From Mesoplasma seiffertii ATCC 49495 (lineage in GTDB: Bacteria > Bacillota_I > Bacilli_A > Mycoplasmatales > Mycoplasmataceae): a stretch of 64,000 bases of DNA. Under the pieces are notes generated by a model, which saw nothing but the letters and a program-made list of their open reading frames with translations, made no database searches and had not been told where the DNA came from. Made by a program: the position numbers and the translations under genes. Location: positions 251,866 through 315,865 of the forward strand of contig NZ_KI912485.1 of the NCBI RefSeq assembly GCF_000518725.1, written 5' to 3'. Positions 10,926 through 21,801 of the stretch are shown in pieces. Numbering within the stretch: the stretch's first letter is position 1; the number at the start of each line of letters is the position of its first letter.

Positions 10926-11652
10926 GAATATTTTCAAATATATACATAAATAGCATTTCAATCGCAAGATTTCGATATACCTTTTTAGACTTATCAAAAT
11001 TATAATCTATTAACATTATTTCTTCAAAAGGCATTTTCATTTTTTCCTTTTGTCTTTCAGTTGTAACTAAAAAGCTTTGTTGCTCTGGATTATTTTGTGC
11101 TTTAAATACTCTAATTAATGATTCATTATCTCGTGAACAAAGTAACACTAAATTTATTTCATCTGCTTTATTTGGTTTCATATCGTTTCTTAGCTCATTT
11201 GAAATTATTTTAACTACTTTATCCATTGAAGAAAATAACTCCACAATATACTTAGCAGCATGCCTAACTTGATATGAAGCATAAATGTTGATTGTTTCTT
11301 TTGCTTTAATAGCTTGCACAATTGCTCTTACAAAACGATAATTTTTTGAAATTCACTTTGTTATTTGATTAAATTTTTCTATTGATGTAACTTCATTTTC
11401 ATTTTGATCTCATCCATAATGTTTGTACTCATTTTTTAAATTAAACAATAACTCTCGATATCCTGAATAACCAATTTTTTTTGAAAATTTTGTTACTTGT
11501 GAAACAGCAACATAACATTGTTTGGCTAAAGCTTCTTGATTATTAAAAACTCCTGCAAAAAAATTCTTCAAAATTTCTTGTGCGATTATTTTATAGCTTG
11601 TTTCATCAATCGTTTTTGACGCTTTTTCTAACTTCTCTAATACTGATTCCAT
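10909..11652 (-). CDS. MurR/RpiR family transcriptional regulator
   Basis: 247 residues. The N-terminal helix-turn-helix (about 30-75) includes NQEALAKQCYVAVSQVTKFSKKIGY, cited only in part, and matches RpiR regulators, which sense sugar phosphates. The C-terminal SIS-like region (about 105-240) is weakly conserved: INIYASYQVRHAAKYIVELF and LLCSRDNESLIRVF are where the sugar-phosphate pocket would be. It sits directly upstream of and co-oriented with the PTS/GH1 operon, so it most likely controls it. A hairpin terminator separates the two, so they may have separate promoters or partial readthrough. Confidence 0.85.
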
Positions 11653-11892
11653 TTTTACCTTTTCCCACTTAACATATAAAAAACTATCATTTTTTACGGT
11701 TAAAAATAAATCCCTTTTGACAATGGCTTATATTTCAATTAAAACATATATTATCTAAATTTCCAAAAATAACTGCTATCTTTTAAAAGCTGTTAAAAAA
11801 CGTCTTACAAATCAAAAAAAGTTTTAAATACTTGAGTAAATTGCATCTCAATTTATCTTTGTATCTAAAACTTTTAAATTATTGTATTTCAA

Positions 11893-12117
11893 TCAAATCA
11901 TCTATAATGAAATTGCTTCATTTACCTTTTAAAGAAAATAATAGATTTAGTAAATCTTTGTTTCAAGTAACAAAAATTCCTTGATCAATCATTTCAATAA
12001 TTTCTGCTTGTGTAGCTCATTTAACTGTTGCTGCTTTTTTTAACATCGCTGCAGCAGGTGTTGTTTTTAAAACAAAGTCAAATGATTTATCATCTTTTTG
12101 TTTCTCCTTTACACTTA
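11893..12117 (-). pseudogene. Fragment duplicating the Nudix hydrolase C-terminus
   Basis: Minus-strand frame reading KWATQAEIIEMIDQGIFV and onward through a segment that almost exactly repeats the last ~40 residues of the Nudix gene at 12729-13256. Upstream of the match is unrelated sequence (FDFVLKTTPAAAMLKKAAT) with no ribosome site or obvious start, and the Nudix box is absent. It is therefore a partial gene copy and is not expected to be functional. Nucleotide matching to 12738-12859 is near-perfect, so the copying is recent. Confidence 0.65.
11909..12030. repeat. Direct repeat, copy 1 (partner 12738-12859)
   Basis: About 115-120 bases match 12738-12859 in the same orientation, with about two substitutions seen by eye before the match decays at the left edge of the Nudix tail coding. 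The copies are 829 bases apart and flank the small plus-strand membrane gene. Confidence 0.8.
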
Positions 12118-12223
12118 TATAATCCTACAAAAGACTAGTAATAGTTAACTTAAAATAGGTTCTGTATTCGTCACTTATTTTTTTAAAAGATATAACATAT
12201 TTATATACTAGGGGGTAAAACGA

Positions 12224-12637
12224 ATGAATTTTTTTCAAATATTTTCTTCATTTATTTTTTTAATATTCCCTTTCGTATTAATGATTCATATCGACTATAA
12301 GGAAATAGTCTTACATAAAGATCAATCAAATGAAAAGAAGTTTTGATTAGCAGGATTAGCATCAATTTTGTTTTCCATTGGTTGAGTAATATTTATGCTC
12401 TTTGTCATTATAGCCTTTACCTCTAATACGAATGCCAAAGTTTTACCAATGATATTATTATTTATTTGTTGACTTCTGTTTAGCTCAAATAGTTTACTCA
12501 TAATTAAACAATCTAAAAAAGTATTAACTCCAAAATCTATAATGATCTTAAGTGTTTTAAGTTTCTGACCTTTTTTAACATTTGGAGTAATCTTTTATGT
12601 AGGATGAAAAATTGACAAGATAGATAAGTCACTATAG
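12224..12637 (+). CDS. Small four-helix membrane protein
   Basis: 137 residues from ATG 12224, with a strong AGGGGG ribosome site. The protein starts MNFFQIFSSFIFLIFPFV and has about four hydrophobic segments (near 5-22, 42-65, 72-92 and 105-128) with short charged loops. TGA codons at Trp positions support translation with code 4. No enzyme motif or signal peptidase site is seen. It is a rare plus-strand gene here and is flanked by the two copies of a direct repeat, so it may have been inserted, or flanked, by the duplication event. Function is unknown. Confidence 0.7.
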
Positions 12638-12703
12638 ATTTAAAACTGTTATTAAGTTTGTCATCATTTTAGTTCAAAATCCCTTACAAAACATTGAAGC
12701 AAT

Positions 12704-12730
12704 AAAAAAAGCACACTAGTGTGCTTTTTT
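12704..12730. terminator. Bidirectional terminator
   Basis: GCACACTAGTGTGC is a perfect palindrome preceded by an A run and followed by a T run, so it can end both the plus membrane gene and the minus Nudix gene. The Nudix stop (12729-12731) touches it. Confidence 0.85.
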
Positions 12731-13256
12731 AAATGTCGAAATTGCTTCATTTACCTTTTAAAGAAAATAATAGATTTAGTAAATCCTTGTTTCAAGTAAC
12801 AAAAATCCCTTGATCAATCATTTCAATAATTTCTGCTTGTGTAGCTCATTTAATTGCTGCTACTTCTTCTGGTTGTAGCGTCAATGTTGCAATATCTAGT
12901 TTAGGAATTTCGATAAGATAAATATCATCAAATCCTTCATAAAAATTAATTGTTAATGCTGGTCTTGTTTGCGAAAAATCATAGTGCAAGCCCAACTCTT
13001 CTTGTACTTCACGTTGAATTCCTTGCTGACTAGTTTCTCCTTGAATCACTGATCCAGAAACGCTGATATCTCAATAATTATCTCAGCGTTTATTTTGCTT
13101 GGTAGCTTGACGCTTTTGAATTAACATTTGGTTATGTTCATTAAAGATCGCTGCTCGAACAACTAAGCGATAATGATCCGGAATAACTTTTTCCCCTCGA
13201 AGATGTTTTTTGGATGTCTTGATACGATTAATGTCGTATAAATCTAGAATCTCCAT
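12729..13256 (-). CDS. Nudix hydrolase
   Basis: 175 residues. The Nudix box GSVIQGETSQQGIQREVQEE (followed by LGL) around residues 69-91 is complete, including the REVQEE metal-binding glutamates. Nudix enzymes hydrolyse nucleoside diphosphate-linked compounds; the N-terminal layout (MEILDLYDINRIKTSKK and RAAIFNEHNQMLIQKRQ) resembles the isopentenyl-diphosphate isomerase-like or YfcD-type subgroup, so the substrate is uncertain. It starts 9 bp after the M13 peptidase stop and probably shares its transcript. Its final 40 codons are duplicated at 11909-12030. Confidence 0.85.
12738..12859. repeat. Direct repeat, copy 2 (within Nudix gene)
   Basis: The coding copy of the repeat, forming the C-terminal end of the Nudix gene. 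It matches 11909-12030 with about two substitutions. Confidence 0.8.
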
Positions 13257-13265
13257 ACTTAACCT

Positions 13266-15167
13266 CTATCAAACCTTAATACGGTCCTCTTTTGGTTTAT
13301 ACATTTTATCTCCTGGTTTAGTTTCATAAACTTCATGGAACTCATCAATATTTACAAAAACACCATTAACTCTAACTTCTTCAGGTGAATGAGGATCAGT
13401 TAATAAACGAGTATTTTGTAATTCAGGAGTTGTAATACGACAAAAGACAGTTGCAAAGTTTTCAAAAAATAGTTTTAAGTCATTTGGTGCTTGCGCTTTA
13501 CAAATATCTAATGCTGCTGCAACTCCACTTAAATCTCCAATGTTTTCTCCCAATGTTAATTGTCCATTAACATGAGTACCATTAAACTCATAAGCATTGT
13601 ATTGTTCAACTACCTTATTAGTACGTTGTTGGTATTGCTCATAATCAGCTGGAGTTCATCAGTCTTTAAGATTTCCATCTTTATCAAATTTACTTCCTTC
13701 ATCATCAAATCCATGACTAACCTCATGACCAATAACTGCTCCAATTCCTCCAAGATTTTTGGCTAATTCTTGGTCTTCACCATAAAATGGTTTTTGTAAG
13801 ATTGCTGCTGGGAAACAAATTTCATTTGATGTTGGATTGTAATAGGCATTAACTGTTTGGGCATACATATATCACTTATCTTTATCGACTGGTTTGGCAA
13901 TATCTGCTAGTTCTTTATTTAAATAGTGTTGATTAATACTCAAGACATTTTCAAATAAACTTCCTCCATCTTCATACAAACGAATATTTAAGTCACTAAA
14001 ATCTTCTCATTTATCAGGATATCCAATTTTGACTGTAAATGAATCTGCTTTTTCTAATGCTTTAACTTTAGTTTCTTCTGACATTCAATCTAAAGCTTTA
14101 ATACGAGTTTTATAAACCTTGATTAAATCATTTACCATTGCTAAAACTTGTTGTTTCGCTGTTGGTGAAAAATGACGTTTAACATATTCTTGTGATAACA
14201 ATTCTCCAATTAAATCATTAACAAATTTTGTTGCACGATCTTCAGCTGGTTTTTTAGTAGTAACTCCACTAAAGACTGCTTGATAAGCAAACTTAATTTC
14301 ATAAAGATTAATTGTTAGTAATCCAGCATAACCAGAAATTACTCGTAATTTCATAAAGTCTTTTAAGTCTTCTAATGGCATATCATTTAACATCGCTGTT
14401 AACTTTGTAAAAAATTTCGGTTCACTAACAATAATTTTAGGAGCTTTAATATAACCTGTAGCAGTTAAGTATTTTGTTCAATCAATAAATCCAAAGTTTG
14501 TGGTAATTTCTTCAGGAGTAAATAAATTGTAAATTGCTTTAGGGTCTCTTAACTCCTCTTTTTTCAACATTGATTGAGCAATCTCTTTTTCAAAGTTATA
14601 CACTAAATCAAATATATTAGTTGTTGACAAAGTCACTTGACTTTCTTTAACTAAAGCATTTAAGTAAGTTTGGTATGCTGCTTTGATTTGTTCATGACGA
14701 GGATGAGTTGGTTCATAGAAATCACGATCTGACATTCCCAATCCCATTGAATCAATCATTAAAGCTCGAGTATTACTATCTTCAAAATCAGCATCAATCA
14801 TCTTACTATGGAAGAAACTAATATCTCATTTCTCACTTAATTCAATAAACATTGCTGTTAAGTCCGCTTTTGATTTTAAACCCTCTATTGTTGTCAAAAT
14901 TGGCTGAATTGGTGAAATCCCATCTTTATTACGGGCTTCATCATTTAAATAATTTTTGTAAAGATTAACAATAAATTGACTTTCTTTTGACAATGGTGTT
15001 TTTTGGTTTATTAGTTCATGAATAATGCTCTTGATATCATCATCAGCCTTTTTTCCTAGTTGTTCAAAGCTTCCTCATGATGCATAACCATCTGGTAATT
15101 TAGTATTATCCATTCACTCTTTGTTTACATATTCAAAAAAGTTGTCTTGTGCTCTTACTTTACTCAT
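13266..15167 (-). CDS. pepO: M13 family zinc endopeptidase (PepO-like)
   Basis: 633 residues, typical for M13 (neprilysin-like) peptidases. Zinc ligands are visible as HEVSH (His481, Glu482, His485) and ENIGD (Glu541). NAYYNP (about 440-445) forms the substrate-binding NAFY/NAYY motif, and the end RIKVW matches other members. There is no signal peptide or membrane anchor, so it is cytosolic, cutting oligopeptides up to modest size. The start at 15167 has an AGAGG site. The last Trp is a TGA, a clear example of code 4. The Nudix gene follows 9 bp downstream. Confidence 0.95.
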
Positions 15168-15210
15168 TTTTATAACCTCTATTCTGTTTTCTATTTATAT
15201 AATTGTATAT

Positions 15211-15238
15211 TAAAAAAGAAAGTGCTAAACTTTCTTTA
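15211..15238 (-). terminator. Terminator after membrane gene 15236-15928
   Basis: Perfect 9-bp arms AAAGAAAGT / ACTTTCTTT with a 5-base loop, followed on the minus strand by five T. The gene's stop codon lies at the stem base. Confidence 0.75.
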
Positions 15239-15928
15239 AAAAATTTTTGCTTGAATTTCTTCAATTATCTTGTCATCCAAATCAATTTTAATATTTTTGT
15301 TTTTTATAAAACTAAACAAGAAACAAAATAATATTGCATACCCAAAAATAACCAATTGTAAAAGTGCAACAAAGGGAATAAAAAAATATGTCAAATAGTC
15401 AGTTCAGTCATTAGAGTGAGATCTTATTGATGCAATTACAAAAAAATTTATAAATAGCATTATGAAATTTAAAGATCCATAAATGACTTTTCTTATTTTA
15501 GTACTTTTATTAAATTTTATTGATTTAAAGACTTTTTTGTAAGACTCTCGATTACAATAAACAAGAACTCCCAAAAAATAAAACTTTCAAAGATATTCTT
15601 CGTAACTAAATTCATACGAGATTACTTCATTCAGGTGTTTTTTTTCAACACTAGATATATACTTCGCATAGCGTAACAACAGTAAGTGTAGAATAAAAAA
15701 TGGTATTAGCATAATATACACGCCTATCATTGGGCCAAAAATATAGCCCATAATAATAACTACTCTCTCACCTTGTGCAGACTCCAAAGACGAAAATAAG
15801 ATTCCTGCCAATAAAAGTATGGCTAAGCATATCAATCCAATGTATCCAAAAATTTTAACTTTTTTGCACGTTCTTTCAACAATAGTCTGATCAAAAATAT
15901 CAACGCTAATAATATTGGTATTTTTCAT
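15236..15928 (-). CDS. Four-helix membrane protein, unknown
   Basis: 230 residues. Hydrophobic segments lie near 27-47 (IFGYIGLICLAILLLAGIL), 58-85, 147-170 and 185-215. Between them is a cytosolic-looking charged part, KKVFKSIKFNKSTKIRKV, around 130-145. No signal peptide cleavage site or enzymatic motif is visible. A good ribosome site (GGGAG) precedes ATG 15928. It lies downstream of the frameshifted gene (31 bp away) and has its own terminator. The family is not recognised. Confidence 0.7.
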
Positions 15929-15959
15929 TGTATTTCTCCCTTCTTATAAGTAGTTTTCT

Positions 15960-17585
15960 CTATCAAAATAAACTTGAAAAGTGACGTAGATTTTTATTGA
16001 TGTGCCCTTGTTGTTTAGGATAATTTTTGAACAACTGCACTTCTTCTTTTTCTAAACCACTATCTATTAAGACCTGAGAGTCATTTTCAAAAATATCCAC
16101 CATTGATTCAATAGAATCTAAATTTTTTGCAACAAATTGACTTTTAGCAATTATTTGAGATTTTTTCTCAAATGTTGGTGTCAATTTTAAATTGGTTCAT
16201 TCTAAAATAGCTCTTCCTCAATGCACATCATAATAACCCTCTCTAGGATTATCTATTGGACCATAATATGTTCCCGTTCAAGAACCTTTTGTAGCTAATG
16301 TAGATGTAAAAAATACTAATGATTTATCAATATTCTTTGTATAGTTTCTTTCAGCACTTGCTTTATATGTTGATAAAAAGAATCATCATGTACGTCATTT
16401 ACCAACTGAATATGAGTTAATATTTTTCAAGTTTCAAACAGGATTTTTAGTTTTGTCAAAAATAATGATTGCTCTATCTTTTACATTTTCTTGTCCAAAA
16501 GAACCTAAAAATTTATGTCCTAATCCGTTTCTAAATCCTTCCTTCATAAACTTTTCATATTTATCAGAAATATTTTTCCCATAGTTTTGTTGCAACATTT
16601 CTTTGTTTTTCTTAATAAAATCATCAATCGAAACATTTTTCCCTGAAACATCAATTCCAAATAATGCTTTAAGAATAAAGTTGATCATTTTATTAGGCGT
16701 CACCTTTATTGTTCCCTTAACTATAAAAGACATTACTTTTCCCAATGCTTTTTTTACATTAGTTGGAGATGTAGATAAAACTTTAAAACCTTTGACAAAA
16801 GCATTTGTTATGGCACCAGCTGTTTTTGCAATAATTCTTTTAACAAGCACACTTTTCATAGTAGCCATTACAGTTGCATAAATTAATATCTTAGAAAAAA
16901 TATCCAAAGCCTTGTTTATATCTCGATATCCATTGATACTTTCTGAAAAAAAAGACAGGCTTATCTTCTTTAGCATAATCATCTTCATAATGTTTTCAAG
17001 CATTATTTGTCAAATACTTCATTCCCTGATCGTTTGTTGCACTTGAAGCACTTATGAAAATTTCTCCTAGTTTGTTAATAAAACTACTATCATAATGAAG
17101 GTCCTGATTTTGAGCATATTTCTTAACAAATTTAATGTCTTCAGCAAAACCATTATCCTCAGTGTTTTGAATCGTCAAATCATCTAATGAATGTTGATCC
17201 TTAATATTTTCAGTTAAATATTTAACCATATGTTTTTCAATTTTATCTTTATCATAAACGTATGTTCTTTGTAAATTAGAATCATGGTCATATACTTGAA
17301 TGTACTGACTAACCTGCTGCTCTAATTTGGATTTTCCGAAATATTTATAACTAGTTTTTTGGTAATTATAATTTGATAAATTTAAATTATATTTCTTAAA
17401 TATAATACTGCTAGCATCTATATGAAAAGAATTTTTTTGTAACACTTCTTCTTTGATTTGGCTAGCTAATTTAGCTTTTTGGGTTTCCTGCTCTTCAACC
17501 AATTTTGAATTCAAATATGAATTCAAAATTGGTGCCACAGAAAAACCACTTAATGTTGTAATATAAGCAACGATTTAAAATGCAT
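15960..17585 (-). pseudogene. Large membrane-associated protein broken by two frameshifts
   Basis: An AAAGGAG site and ATG 17585 start a reading frame that stops after 11 codons. Adding one A to the AAA run just after MHFK restores a signal/anchor-like N-terminus (IVAYITTLSGFSVAPILNSYL) and a long frame down to about 16953. There an eight-T run (minus strand) throws the frame off; seven T would join it to SESINGYRDINKALDIFSK and run to TAG 15960. The restored protein would be about 540 residues with a hydrophobic middle and a Trp-rich C-terminal domain (KWRTWWFFLSTYKASAERNY and GTYYGPIDNPREGYYDVHW). No family is recognised. The upstream part could also be translated from GTG 17538. Pseudogene, sequencing error or phase-variable gene are all possible. 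Confidence 0.6.
17498..17533. repeat. Perfect 15-bp inverted repeat inside coding DNA
   Basis: Arms ACCAATTTTGAATTC (17498-17512) and GAATTCAAAATTGGT (17519-17533) are separated by six bases. They lie in the N-terminal coding part of the broken gene, near its alternative GTG start, so they would fold over the start of translation. Confidence 0.8.
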
Positions 17586-17719
17586 TTTTTCTCCTTTGGT
17601 TATATATAAATCATTATTTAGTTTATGCCTAGGTATCTAAATATTAATACTAATTATTAAGAACTGCTATTTTTATTTTGTTGTTGAAACCATTTGCTTT
17701 TTTGTTGAGTAATATTTAT

Positions 17720-17752
17720 AAAAAAAAGAGACTTTCTATAAGAAATATCTCC
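17720..17752 (-). terminator. Terminator after membrane paralog A
   Basis: Imperfect hairpin (GAGA-TTTCT pairing with AGAAA-TCTC around an ATA loop, with a bulge), followed on the minus strand by eight T. Confidence 0.6.
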
Positions 17753-17763
17753 AAGGGTTAATT

Positions 17764-18456
17764 TTATTCAGGCCAGAATTGTAATAGTATATTTTTGTAA
17801 TTTTCATTGACTTCGACAGTATCTTCAATTCTAAAAATATTTAATAGCGAATTAAAGTAAGTAACAATATTTGGGAGAAAAACCATTACCGCAAATATTG
17901 CAATTAGTATTCAAGAGAAAAGTTCTCCAAATCATCATATTATTCATCGTAGCATACGAAATAATGATGGTCGTCTACTTATTCCTATATTTTCAAATTT
18001 GTAACTTTTATTTTCATCATAATTTATATCTAAAGATAGTCGATCATGTTCAACTTCAAAACTTTCTAAAGTTTTTCTTGAAAAATAACTTTGTGATATT
18101 TTTAAAACATTAAGATAGACTCAAAATTTATCTATTTTTGAAAGTTGATTTCAATTCTCAGTTTGTCTGCGAGATTTAATCAAAATTAAGTATTTTTTGA
18201 TTGTTGCTAACAATCTTAAACATCCAAAAACAGCAATAATGCTTCCAATAATTTCAACAGTTCGATACGATAGTATTGAAACCTTGCTCTTTTGCAAAAT
18301 TACTAATTCAATCAAAATAATAAAAAATGTGATTGCTCCAACAACTATGCTTGTGATCAATAAATCTTTGAGCATTCTCAGACGTAATAAATTTAAAAAC
18401 TCTAGCTTAGTTAATTTAAGATTGGGCGTCCTAAACATTTTTTCCATCTTTGACAT
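17764..18456 (-). CDS. Membrane protein, paralog A
   Basis: 230 residues, starting MSKMEKMFRTPNLKLTKLEF. Two hydrophobic segments lie near 35-55 (LLITSIVVGAITFFIILIEL) and 65-88, and a pair near 165-200 (WIIWWFGELFSWILIAIFAV). The C-terminus LNIFRIEDTVEVNENY...FWPE closely parallels the next gene's LNFFRIEDSPQVRQNY...FWPV, so the two are paralogs. No known domain is recognised. TGA serves for most Trp codons. Ribosome site AGGAG lies before the ATG. Confidence 0.75.
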
Positions 18457-18576
18457 GATATACTCCTTTATTCATTTTAAATAGAATATCAAAAGCAAAC
18501 TTGTTTTATAATGATTTTAAAAGCCTTTTGTCAAATTTTTAATAACTTGTCAATTTAAATTACCCATTTTGACTTT

Positions 18577-19284
18577 TTAAGCATCTATATTTGTTAAATC
18601 AACTGGTCAAAATTGTCTAAGCATTTTTTCATAATTTTGACGCACTTGTGGACTATCTTCAATTCTGAAAAAGTTTAATCAATGGCTAATATAGTCAATA
18701 GATTTTGGTAAAAAGAAAAATATTGCCGCTAAAATGGCTACCAGAAGACTATAAATGTTGTCAGCCATTCAAGCTATTCAATAAAGTATTTCAAAAAGTC
18801 ATGATCGCTCTTTACACCCCATTGAGCCGCATTCAATCGATTGCTTATTATTAAATACAATAGGATTTGGTTCGGGGCTTTCATATATACTTTTAACCGT
18901 TTTTTTGGCAAAATATTTTTGTGATATCTTGCTAACTTCTAAGTAGACTCAATTTTTTTGAGATAGTGAAGTTTTTTCTCATTGCTGACAATATCGGCAA
19001 CATTTAATTAGGGAATACCAAGTCTTCACAGCTAGAAGCATTTTCAAAAAAGAATAAACACTGATAATCATTGCTAATACTTCACCTACTCGGTAAGAAA
19101 CTAAACTACCTTGTTTATTTCGAATAATTAAAAACTCAACTAAGAGAACAACCCCAATAGCCATAATTAAACTGCTTAAAGTAACAATTAACTCTTTAAC
19201 AATTTTAGTTTTAAACAATTGCAAATATTGAATTCTTGTTAAGTTGCAATTAGGGTTTTCAAAAACTTTTCTTAACTTTTTCAT
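18577..19284 (-). CDS. Membrane protein, paralog B
   Basis: 235 residues from ATG 19284 (MKKLRKVFENPNCNLTRIQY). The ATG is preferred over TTG 19290 because AAAGGA is better spaced from it. It shares the layout of paralog A: N-terminal basic segment with N-x-N/K-L-T, a hydrophobic pair at about 35-95, SQKNWVYLEVSKISQKYFAKKT matching DKFWVYLNVLKISQSYFSRK, and a second hydrophobic pair, ending FRIEDSPQVRQNYEKMLRQF. The two lie head-to-tail 120 bp apart, a tandem duplication that has diverged. Function is unknown. Confidence 0.75.
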
Positions 19285-19335
19285 TAGCAAGTTTCCTTTC
19301 TAAAGTTACTAATATTATTATCAATGTTCTTATTC

Positions 19336-19387
19336 AAAAAAAAAAAAAAAAGTTTATGAAACTAAAATAGTTTTATAAACTTTTTTT
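19336..19387. terminator. Bidirectional terminator beside a 16-A run
   Basis: Stem AAGTTTATGAAACTA / TAGTTTTATAAACTT with a G-T wobble and AAA loop. On the minus side it is followed by 16 T (the A run 19336-19351), ending the lipoprotein gene. Confidence 0.75.
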
Positions 19388-19396
19388 ATAGAAAAC

Positions 19397-21370
19397 TTAT
19401 TTTTTTAATTGTAGTAATAATCAATTAGCTTTATTTTTCATTACTCAATTGGCATATTCTTGTTCTGACAAATTACTTCCAAAAACATCTTTGTCAACAA
19501 TTTGTTCTCTACTTTCATCACCAGTATAGACATTTTGACCACCATCATTTTGTTTAAACATTGGCAATAAGGATTGAATTCGAGTATTTCCAAATTGAAG
19601 CTTATATTCTATATAACTGCCATCAATCGTTTTAGCCTCATTTGATAGTCCAATACCAATTTTACCATCAGCGGTTTTTTTAAGTGCAACATGATTTGAG
19701 TTGTCAAGTTGAATTCAACTACGAAAACCATCAAAGGCAAAGTTCATTTCTGTTTGTAAAGTCTTACTCATTTGAGTTCCAACTAATTGAATTTGATATT
19801 GCTTTTGCTTTGTAAGTTCAAAGAAAGTAACTTCATTATTAGGGCTTAGATCTAACTTTGCTAAAATTTCCGTTCAAGAAACTTCAGTTTTTTCTTCAAT
19901 TAAAGTTTTGATATCGCTGTCTAAAGTTTCACTCAACTTTAAAAATTCTAAAGGCTTGGTATCTTGATCATTATTAATTTGTAACATATAGTTATTGGCA
20001 ATTAAAATTGAGTCATAAATTTCGGCAAAAAAGGCATCTTCTTTTGTAGAATTTTCTGGAGCTAAATCATTGGTATAAGTTCAAGGAACTGTAATTGTTG
20101 GAATTGGGAGTTCTTTAATCTCTTCACCGCTATTTATTTTAATTTTAATATTTGACAAAACAAATGTTCCATAGTTATAAGTTTGCGAAATAATTTCTTC
20201 AGTTTGAGTTTCAGCTACAGGAATTTCATTTAAAAACTTTTCCAGACTACTATCAAAAGCTTCTAATAAAGCTTCATAGTCATGAGTACTGTTTTTAATT
20301 TCTTTAATTACTAAATCTTTTTCAATAGCTTTTGTATCACTACGTTTTAATAAAAAACTGTTTAGTAAGGCATTATTGCTAATGTCTGCTCATCATTTAA
20401 TTTGGTTTAAACCAATATTATCAAATAACGCTTTTTGAACTGATACTTCATCTTGATTAACGATTTCATCGCCAAATTCCACATTAGCTGTAAAAGCAGT
20501 ACTAATTTGGTTTTTGATTGATGTTTCTAAAACATCTTTAAACTCTGCTGAGTTGATATATTTAGCAATACCATGATCTAAAATTCCATAGCTTTTGAAA
20601 TTCGGATTGGTTTTTCTAAAATCTGAAAGTTTAAGTTTGGTTGAGTTAGTTTCTGTATTATACAGTTCCTTGGGAAGATTCTGAACAACGTTGGTAATTA
20701 ATGAAAGGACTGCGCCTTCTTCACCAACCACAATTTTAATTGGTAACTGGTTAGTTGAAAATGATGTCTTAACGTTATTATTATCGTTAAAATACATTTT
20801 TTTAGTAACAGTCAATTCAATTGAATAAATTTCCTGACCATCTATTTTAGTGTTTTTCAAAACAAATGGACTTGTTGCTACAATTTGAAATTCTCCCAAA
20901 GTTGCAGCAGCATTACCTAAATAAATATTGCGATATTTAATGGCATTCTCTCCAGTTTCAAAAGCATCATATATTGCTTTTTCAAACTGTAGTTGAGTAA
21001 ATAATTTATTTAAATCATTAGTCATTAACGCTTGAGCATCAATATTGGAATTTTGCTCGCTTAGATCTCAAGAAAAGTCTTTTTCAGAATCATTTTCATA
21101 ATTTTCTAATAAAAAATCTAAATTAAAAAGGTTATACGAGCTAGAATCTCCAGTTTCGGGAACAGCTCTGGTAAATTTTGCTTGATTTTCACTTAGTGAA
21201 TAAATCTCAGCTGTTAATTTATTTAAATCATTTTTGAAGTCTTTTAAAGTTTCTTCATAGTTTTCATTTGTTGGAGGTTTGACAACATTTTTCTTTCCAC
21301 AGGCAACAGCTGTAGTTCCTGCAGTTGTAATTAAGGATAACGCTCCTAGTAGTGTTAATAATTTTTTCAT
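19397..21370 (-). CDS. Large surface lipoprotein, paralog 1
   Basis: 657 residues. Signal peptide MKKLLTLLGALSLITTAG and lipobox AVAC put the lipid-modified Cys at residue 24, so the protein is anchored on the outer face of the membrane. The body is acidic and Asn/Thr/Lys-rich. A repeated-looking module KFRNIYLG/MGSAQATLGDFKI-type occurs here as KYRNIYLGNAAATLGEFQI (about 145-163) and again in the next gene, showing paralogy. Two further modules of the same kind (YGTFVLSNIKIKI) suggest internal repetition of a beta-rich domain. Ligand and role are unknown; immune-exposed adhesion or substrate capture is only a guess. Confidence 0.85.
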
Positions 21371-21801
21371 TCTTTTTCTCCGTTTATGATTTTAAAATTT
21401 TTCATAGTAGGACTAATCACAAGTAATTGATTTAACATTTTTATAGTATATTATGAAAAATTAAAATGTTTTCTATTTGTTTTCTTCATATACTAGCAAT
21501 TACAAATAAACTCTAACAAAAAAAAAAAAAAACAAGAGATTGTCCCAAAACGGGAAATTCTCTCGCTATTTCACATTTTTGTAAGTTTAATATAAATTTG
21601 TGTGACATTTTGATTAGCTCAGAAACTGCTATTGAGCTTAGCAGTTGGTTATATTGTTATTAGTTTAGATAGGAGGGAATTGTTGCTAATAACCTATATA
21701 AGTTATATTGCTTAAGTCATAAATCAAATAAATCTAAACGTTTTTTTGTTATTTAATAACTACCTTTGTAAGTAATTACAGAAGCTATAAGTTAAAAACT
21801 C
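21371..21801. other. Intergenic region with duplicated leader/terminator
   Basis: 430 bp without a gene. The right-hand part is the upstream region of lipoprotein 1. Positions 21496-21565 are a near-copy of 24090-24160, including a long A run and a hairpin. The rest (21566-21801), downstream of lipoprotein 2, shows no coding or RNA signature I can support. Confidence 0.5.
21496..21565. repeat. Copy of leader/terminator (partner 24090-24160)
   Basis: GCAATTACAAATAAACTCTAAC, then a run of about 15 A, then a hairpin ending in TCTCTCG. Matches 24090-24160 with scattered changes. On the minus strand the hairpin is followed by the T run, as in a terminator, but no gene end lies close upstream. Confidence 0.7.

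Larger units (their letters stand above)
11653..12223. other. Gene-poor stretch with a Nudix fragment
   Basis: From 11653 to about 11890 nothing is recognisable beyond AT-rich spacer that may hold the rpiR promoter. From about 11893 to 12117 there is a fragment duplicating the Nudix tail (listed separately). The final 100 bp lead into the plus-strand membrane gene and include its ribosome site (AGGGGG at 12210-12215). Confidence 0.4.

Noticed and set aside
13269-15167. Apparent split of the M13 gene into several frames
   Set aside because: Breaks are TGA read as Trp, not frameshifts; the protein is continuous.
21566-21801. Possible small gene starting with MSHKFILNLQ on the minus strand
   Set aside because: It runs through the terminator and poly-A run and has no ribosome site.
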